64,000 bases of DNA. It comes from Pyropia yezoensis (taxonomy: Eukaryota > Rhodophyta > Bangiophyceae > Bangiales > Bangiaceae). Positions within the stretch are counted from its first letter, which is position 1; each line of letters opens with the position of its first letter. The position numbers and the translations under genes are program-made. Below, in pieces: positions 59,326 to 64,000 of the stretch. The notes under the pieces are model-generated. The model made no database searches. It worked only from the letters and a program-made list of their open reading frames with translations, and was not told where the DNA came from. The stretch is taken from contig CM020619.1 of assembly GCA_009829735.1 (NCBI GenBank), forward strand, positions 9,910,375 through 9,974,374, written 5' to 3'.

Positions 59326-61271
59326 ATGGCTAGTTCGGACCCCCCGTCGTCCGGGGAGTACACGGGTGACGCACGTACTTCAGTGCCTTTGAATACTGGT
59401 GAGACACAGGTATGTAACTGGGGTCGCAGAGGGACTAGAGGTCCCTCAAGCCAGAAGGACTGGAAGTGCGGGCGGGCAACAGGCCACCCCAACTCTGTCG
59501 GGAGTTCATTCGGGTGACACTTCGGATGTGGGTGGGCCGAAGTCTGGCCACCGTGTGGTACACTCAACGGGCACGTCCCAAGGGGTGAGGACTGTCCCCA
59601 CGGGCTCCTCTCGGGTTGGAGCCAACTTTGGCTTGGAGCCGTCGCCAACTAGGCTTTCGGAGGACGGCGGACCTCCGTTGGTCGGCGATGGGCTCGCGCC
59701 CATGCCCCCGGTTGAGACCCCTGAGGGTCGTGGTTACCCCTCAGGTGGACTCCCGGAGGCGGACCGAGACTCAACTGGAGTCGACAATCCACTCCTCGCG
59801 GAAACTGTCCGTCGGGAGGCGACCAATGTGTTACGGCAGACTTTGCCGGACCTGGTGGTCACGATGACGAATACTATTCTGAATCAGATTGTAGCGAGTT
59901 TGCCAGATTGCCTTCATGTCCAGACCGGATTGGGGCTTTCGAGCCCGCAGGCGCAGGGGGAATCCCTCCCTACGCCTGTCTCGGGTCGCCCCGAACAGGG
60001 GGCGACCTCCGTGACTCCCAACGAGGGAGCCACACCATACTCGGTGAGACCTACGCCCTTCACGGGGGAGTTTCCCCCGGAAACGCCGGCGGCTACACCA
60101 AGCTCGCCGCGCCAGACTTCAGGCACTGAGGGTCAACTTACCCCTGTGCCACAGCGGCTGTTCTCTCAACGTGAGGTGCCGCCCAAGATCCAGGTAGCCA
60201 ACCCGGTCTACCAGAGGATCTTTGACTGTGAGACCTACGCCCTCCACAACTAGTCGGTGGCGTACGGTCCTATTCAGGTTCGGGCTATGGGCCGTGCCAA
60301 GAAGAATGCACTTCACTCTTTTGGGCACAAAGCGGAGTGGGATGGAACTCCCCCCCTCCGTGTCTTTGAGTTTCTACGTTGTTTCACAAAAGCCTGTGAC
60401 GACAGTGCCATAAGTGAAGGCATGGCTTTCTGTATGCTACAGGAGTTTACGAAGGGCGACCTGCAGACAGAACGTATGTCCGTTATGCCCAGCTCCTCAA
60501 GTGGAGGCGCTGGTGAGGTGACGTCCTATTTGAAGCTCGTCAACTGATTTGTTGAGAGCCATTGTTGATGAAGCAGCGTTGGCTTCTCAAGTCGAGGAGT
60601 TTACGCAAGCCCATCAGGACGAGGCTGAGGACGAGTTGTCCTTTGGGGAGCGAGTTCGTAAGCTCAACAATCTTTGTGGGTTTCTTCATCCACAAGCTGT
60701 GGTGAAGAGTCGGTTTGTGGAGGGACTCCATTGGTCAGTCCGGATGGAGACCCGGGAGCATAACACTGCCTGGACGACCCTGGCCGAGTTGGCTACGTTC
60801 GCCTACCGCAGAGGTGAGGCCTACCGCAAGTTGCGGGAGGAACAACGCCAGGAGCGTCGGGCCGAGTTGGCCAAGGATCGCGAGGAGGCGCGCCAGGCCA
60901 GAGAGCCGAGAGAGGCACGCCGAATCCGCAAGGAAAGGGTGGTAGCTGCCGTGGGAACTTCCCAGGGTACTTCTTCGTCTTCCCCAGTCGGGAAGACCCC
61001 TCTGGGAACTGACCATCGGTGTTGGAACTGCAACTCCAATGGACACTGGGCATATGATTGCCCTTTGTTGAGTAAACGCATTCCACAACTCGTTAAGAAT
61101 GCGAGTAAGAAGTCGGCTACGAACGAAGTACGTTCACGCCGCGAGGGTGGACCTCGAGCGGTAGTGGCGGTCACCACACCCTCGGCGGAAGGGGCAGACA
61201 CGTCGTCCTCGGACTCGTCGTCTTCCCCTTCGCCCTCGGATTCCGGCGCCAGGTCGGCGCGAAGCAAATGA
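59326..61271 (+). pseudogene. gag: B2 gag
   Basis: Starts at ATG 59326 (MASSDPPSSGEYTGDARTSV). The frame moves by +1 within 59399-59517, then runs to the in-frame TAG at 60251-60253 (also in B1), reopens in the same frame through the capsid region, meets TGA after KLVN (60545-60547) with a one-base shift, and continues to the zinc knuckle CWNCNSNGHWAYDC (CX2CX4HX4C) and a Ser-rich end. Its TGA at 61269-61271 overlaps the pol ATG. The region before the knuckle is Arg/Glu-rich (REEQRQERRAELAKDREEAR), a probable coiled coil. Confidence 0.85.
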
Positions 61272-64000
61272 CCGTTGGAGCTGGCCGTCCTAAGCTCACA
61301 ACGGCAGCCTCGGCCAAGTGGGTCAAGAGATCTACCGAACCCTGCCGGATACTGCGGCGACCTAAGGGAGTCCACCCACCTCGGGTAGGACTCCCCAAGA
61401 ACGTAAACCCACGTCGGGTCATCGCGGTGCTGACGGGTGAGAACTTCCAGGTTGCTGGACGGGTGCAACTTGCCCCCGGCCGTGCCTGTTGTGCCCGTAT
61501 CGTACTTGATACCGGGTCAGGAGCCTCCTTGATACGCAAGTCGCTATTACCAAAGGAGATGAAGCCCCAACGCTGGAAGTCTAAAGCTGACCATCTGATC
61601 GATATCAATGGTGGGGTACTTCCCATCGTTGGTGCCGTGACCCTACCAACTAGGTTGGGGACCCATGAGGTCGACGTGACCTATGGAGTAGTTGAGAATA
61701 TATCGGTACCCCTGCTTCTGGGTACCCCCTATGTTGTTACACAAGTGCCTTTGATTTGTGGTCCTGAGTATTGGGTCATGTTGATGAATGGGGAGACCAT
61801 CCCCATCCTTGGTAAGGAAAAGTCTGTGGCTCCTGTGACAGTCTCACAGTCGAAGCCTGTTTGCTCTGTGAGGGAAGGGTTTACTGCTACCCTGCGTTTA
61901 GCCCGTAAAGTCACGTTGCCCCCCAACTCGGTGGCGCACGTTGACGTTGTAACGGATTATACGGGGAACGGGTTGGTGCACCCTTACCCCCGTCTTGCTC
62001 GCAAGCACCAATTGCATGTTGCCCTTGGCACGATGGACTCCAAAGCCGGAGTCCCGTGGAGGATCCAGGTTATGAACCTGAACTCGTCGCCCAAGTACTT
62101 CAAGTCGGGAGCCAAGTTCGGCTCTGTCGACCAACGCGAGGGACCGGTAGTAGCGGTCACCCTCAACGCGGGCGCGAGTAGCGACCCGAAGTCCGGAAAG
62201 GAGAAGTGTCAAGCCATGTCGGCCGCCTCTCCTCGGCCCCATGTGAACATGGAGGGTGTCCCACCCAGGTCGAGGGTTCAAGTTGAACACCTCTTGGACC
62301 AATATCACAAGTTGTGGGATGGTCAATTGGGACTCATGAGAGCCACCCAACACCGGATCGAGTTGAAGCCCGGTGCACCCCCTATACGCCAACAACCGTA
62401 TAGGGGATGACCCCGTTCAAGGGCCCTCGTCAAGGAGCAAGTAGCTCGTATGGAGGCCCTCGATGTGATCGAGGCCAGCAACGCCGAGTGGGCGTGTCCG
62501 GTGGTTATCGTCCCCAAAGTTGATGGGACCCCCCGGTTCTGTATCGACTACCGTAAGCTAAACGAGAGCACGGTGAAGGACAGTTATCCCAGACCCAGGA
62601 TGGACGACTGTCTGGACTCACAGGGAGAGGCGAACGTGTTCTCTACCCTGGACTGTAACGCGGGGTACTGGCAAATTCCCATTGCCCCGGGTGACAGGCT
62701 TAAAACTACCTTTACCTGTCGCTGTGGTACCCACCAGTGCAAGCGCCTACCGTTTGGACTGTGTAACGCGCCGGCAACTTTCCAGCGCGCTATGGACATG
62801 ATTCTGGCCGGAGTACGGTGGCAGATCTGCCTCGTGTACCTAGACGATATCACTGTGTTCTCCCGAAGTCCGGAGGAACACATTGGCCATCTTGGCCAGG
62901 TGTTCAAGCTAGTTGCTGACGCCGGTGTGTCACTGAAGGCGAGTAAATGCCACCTCTTCACTCAAGAGGTGGAATACTTCGGACATGTTGTCCGTCCGGG
63001 GCGTCTCAGTGTCAACGAGAAGAACTTGAGGGCCATCCGTAAGGCTCAGTACCCCCGGACACAGACCCAGATGAGGAGCTTCCTCGGGATGTGTAACGTG
63101 TACCGACGCTTCACCAAGGGCTTCGCAAAGATGGCGAAGCCATTGAATGAGTTAGTGAGCTCAACGCTACCGAAGAACCTGCCTCCCCCAAGTCGGGTGG
63201 AGCAGGAATCCATTGAGACTCTTCGGGACCATCAGCTGAAGCCCCCCATCTTGGCTATTCCCAGGTTAAGAGGCCACTACATCCTGGATGTGGACGCTAG
63301 CTACGACCAACTTTGTTGTGTGTTGCTTCAGCAGCAGCCGGACAAGGAGTACTTGCCGGTGGGATACTTCAGCAAGGGGCTGAACTCGGCCGAGAAGGAC
63401 TACGGAGTCACCGAGTTGGAAGGACTCGCAGTGGTATGGGCGGTGACGTCACTTCGTCACTACCTGGAGGGTGAGAAGTTCCTCATCCGCTCTGACCACC
63501 GCGCGCTGCAGTTCATCTGCAAGACGGATTGTACGAACACTCGTCTCAACCGGTGGAGGGTGCGACTGGCACCCTTCAACTTTGATATTGAGTACCGACC
63601 TGGCAGGCAGCATGCCCTTGCCGACGGCCTCTCCCGGGTACCTACCAAGGGGCTGGACACTAACCCAGTCGATGAGGACATCCCCATCGTGGGGGTAGTC
63701 ACGCGCTCGGGTCAGGCGTTGAACCCCGAGGCGCCAGGGAACAAGAAGTACTTGCCCCTGTCCCTGGACGAGGTGGTGAAGGCCCAGGCCGAGGATCCCT
63801 TCTGCAAGTCGCAGAGGGATACACTGGATGCAGTGGCGGAGACGCGGCTCTTCATCGGAGACGATGGCCTCCTCTTGAGGAGGGGGGTATTCCAGGGGAC
63901 CGAACAACTTGTCGTCCCCGCATCCCTCAAGGACAGTATTCTTGAGAGGGAGCATAACGCTCCCACAGGTGGACACCTGGGGTCTAGTAAACTGCACCAG
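61268..64000 (+). pseudogene. pol: B2 pol (protease, RT, RNase H, start of integrase), one in-frame TGA, incomplete at window end
   Basis: Starts at ATG 61268, overlapping the gag stop as ATGA and in the -1 frame relative to gag. The protease motif is IVLDTGSGASLI, closed by PLLLGTPYV. A TGA at 62408-62410 after RQQPYRG interrupts the frame just before RT; the same frame then stays open to the window end. RT: AEWACPVVIVPKVDGTPRFC, STLDCNAGYWQIPIAPGDRL, LPFGLCNAPATFQRAMDM, catalytic LVYLDDITVFS. RNase H: YILDVDASYDQLCCVLLQQQ, VTELEGLAVVWAV, IRSDHRALQFIC. Integrase begins near REHNAPTGGHLGSSKLHQ. The TGA is one transition from CGA (Arg), so it looks like a late nonsense change. Confidence 0.92.

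Larger units (their letters stand above)
58738..64000 (+). mobile_element. Ty3/gypsy family B, copy B2 (runs off the window)
   Basis: 5' LTR, PBS, gag and pol through RNase H and the start of integrase are present; the rest is outside the window. The left target duplication is predicted to be TGTGG (58733-58737). It differs from family A in protease (DTGSG rather than DTGAG) and in the gag-pol junction. Confidence 0.92.

Overview
This is a 64-kb piece of a very GC-rich nuclear genome. Genes are intron-poor and dense, with long Ala/Gly/Pro runs and C/G homopolymers, and there is a large load of transposable elements. There are no operons, ribosome-binding sites or bacterial features. Several host genes look plant-like or plastid-linked: a plastid-type GNAT acetyltransferase and a type I signal peptidase with a transit-like N-terminus. 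Together with compact, mostly single-exon genes and about 65% GC, this best fits a bangiophyte red alga of the Porphyra/Pyropia kind. That assignment is an inference, not a proof.

Host genes, left to right: a three-exon serotonin-N-acetyltransferase-like GNAT (+); a PPP4R1-type HEAT-repeat phosphatase regulator (-); a broken membrane-protein gene (-); an NTF2-like exon (+); a signal-peptide/one-TM protein (+); signal peptidase I (+); the ribosome-biogenesis factor Nrap/Utp22 (+); a three-domain gelsolin/severin (-); a small heat-shock protein with a TATA box (+); and an unrecognised Ala/Gly-rich protein with an N-terminal TM (-).

Mobile DNA occupies most of 6.9-10.1, 13.5-15.7, 16.4-33.4 and 53-64 kb. 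It includes a Tigger/pogo transposase with one in-frame stop; two head-to-head Tc1/mariner elements plus a third fragment; an 830-bp non-autonomous hAT element (8-bp target duplication) inside one Tc1 copy; and an older Ty3/gypsy chromovirus-like element (A1, 16441-32430, TSD GGGGG). A1 is split by a younger relative (A2, 19856-29513, TSD AATAT, 573-bp LTRs differing at about 5 sites). Further right are a decayed chromodomain integrase fragment (C), a PIF/Harbinger transposase lacking catalytic residues, and two copies of a second gypsy family (B1, B2). B2 lies inside B1 and runs off the right edge.

The most interesting system is in the gypsy elements. A2 has a canonical -1 frameshift heptamer three bases before the gag stop, in the correct phase to make Gag-Pol. 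Between pol and the 3' LTR it carries a 705-codon ORF on the opposite strand. That antisense ORF is still open in the otherwise wrecked A1 copy, and an ORF in the same position and orientation sits beside the C fragment. Families A and B share the same primer-binding site just inside the 5' LTR.
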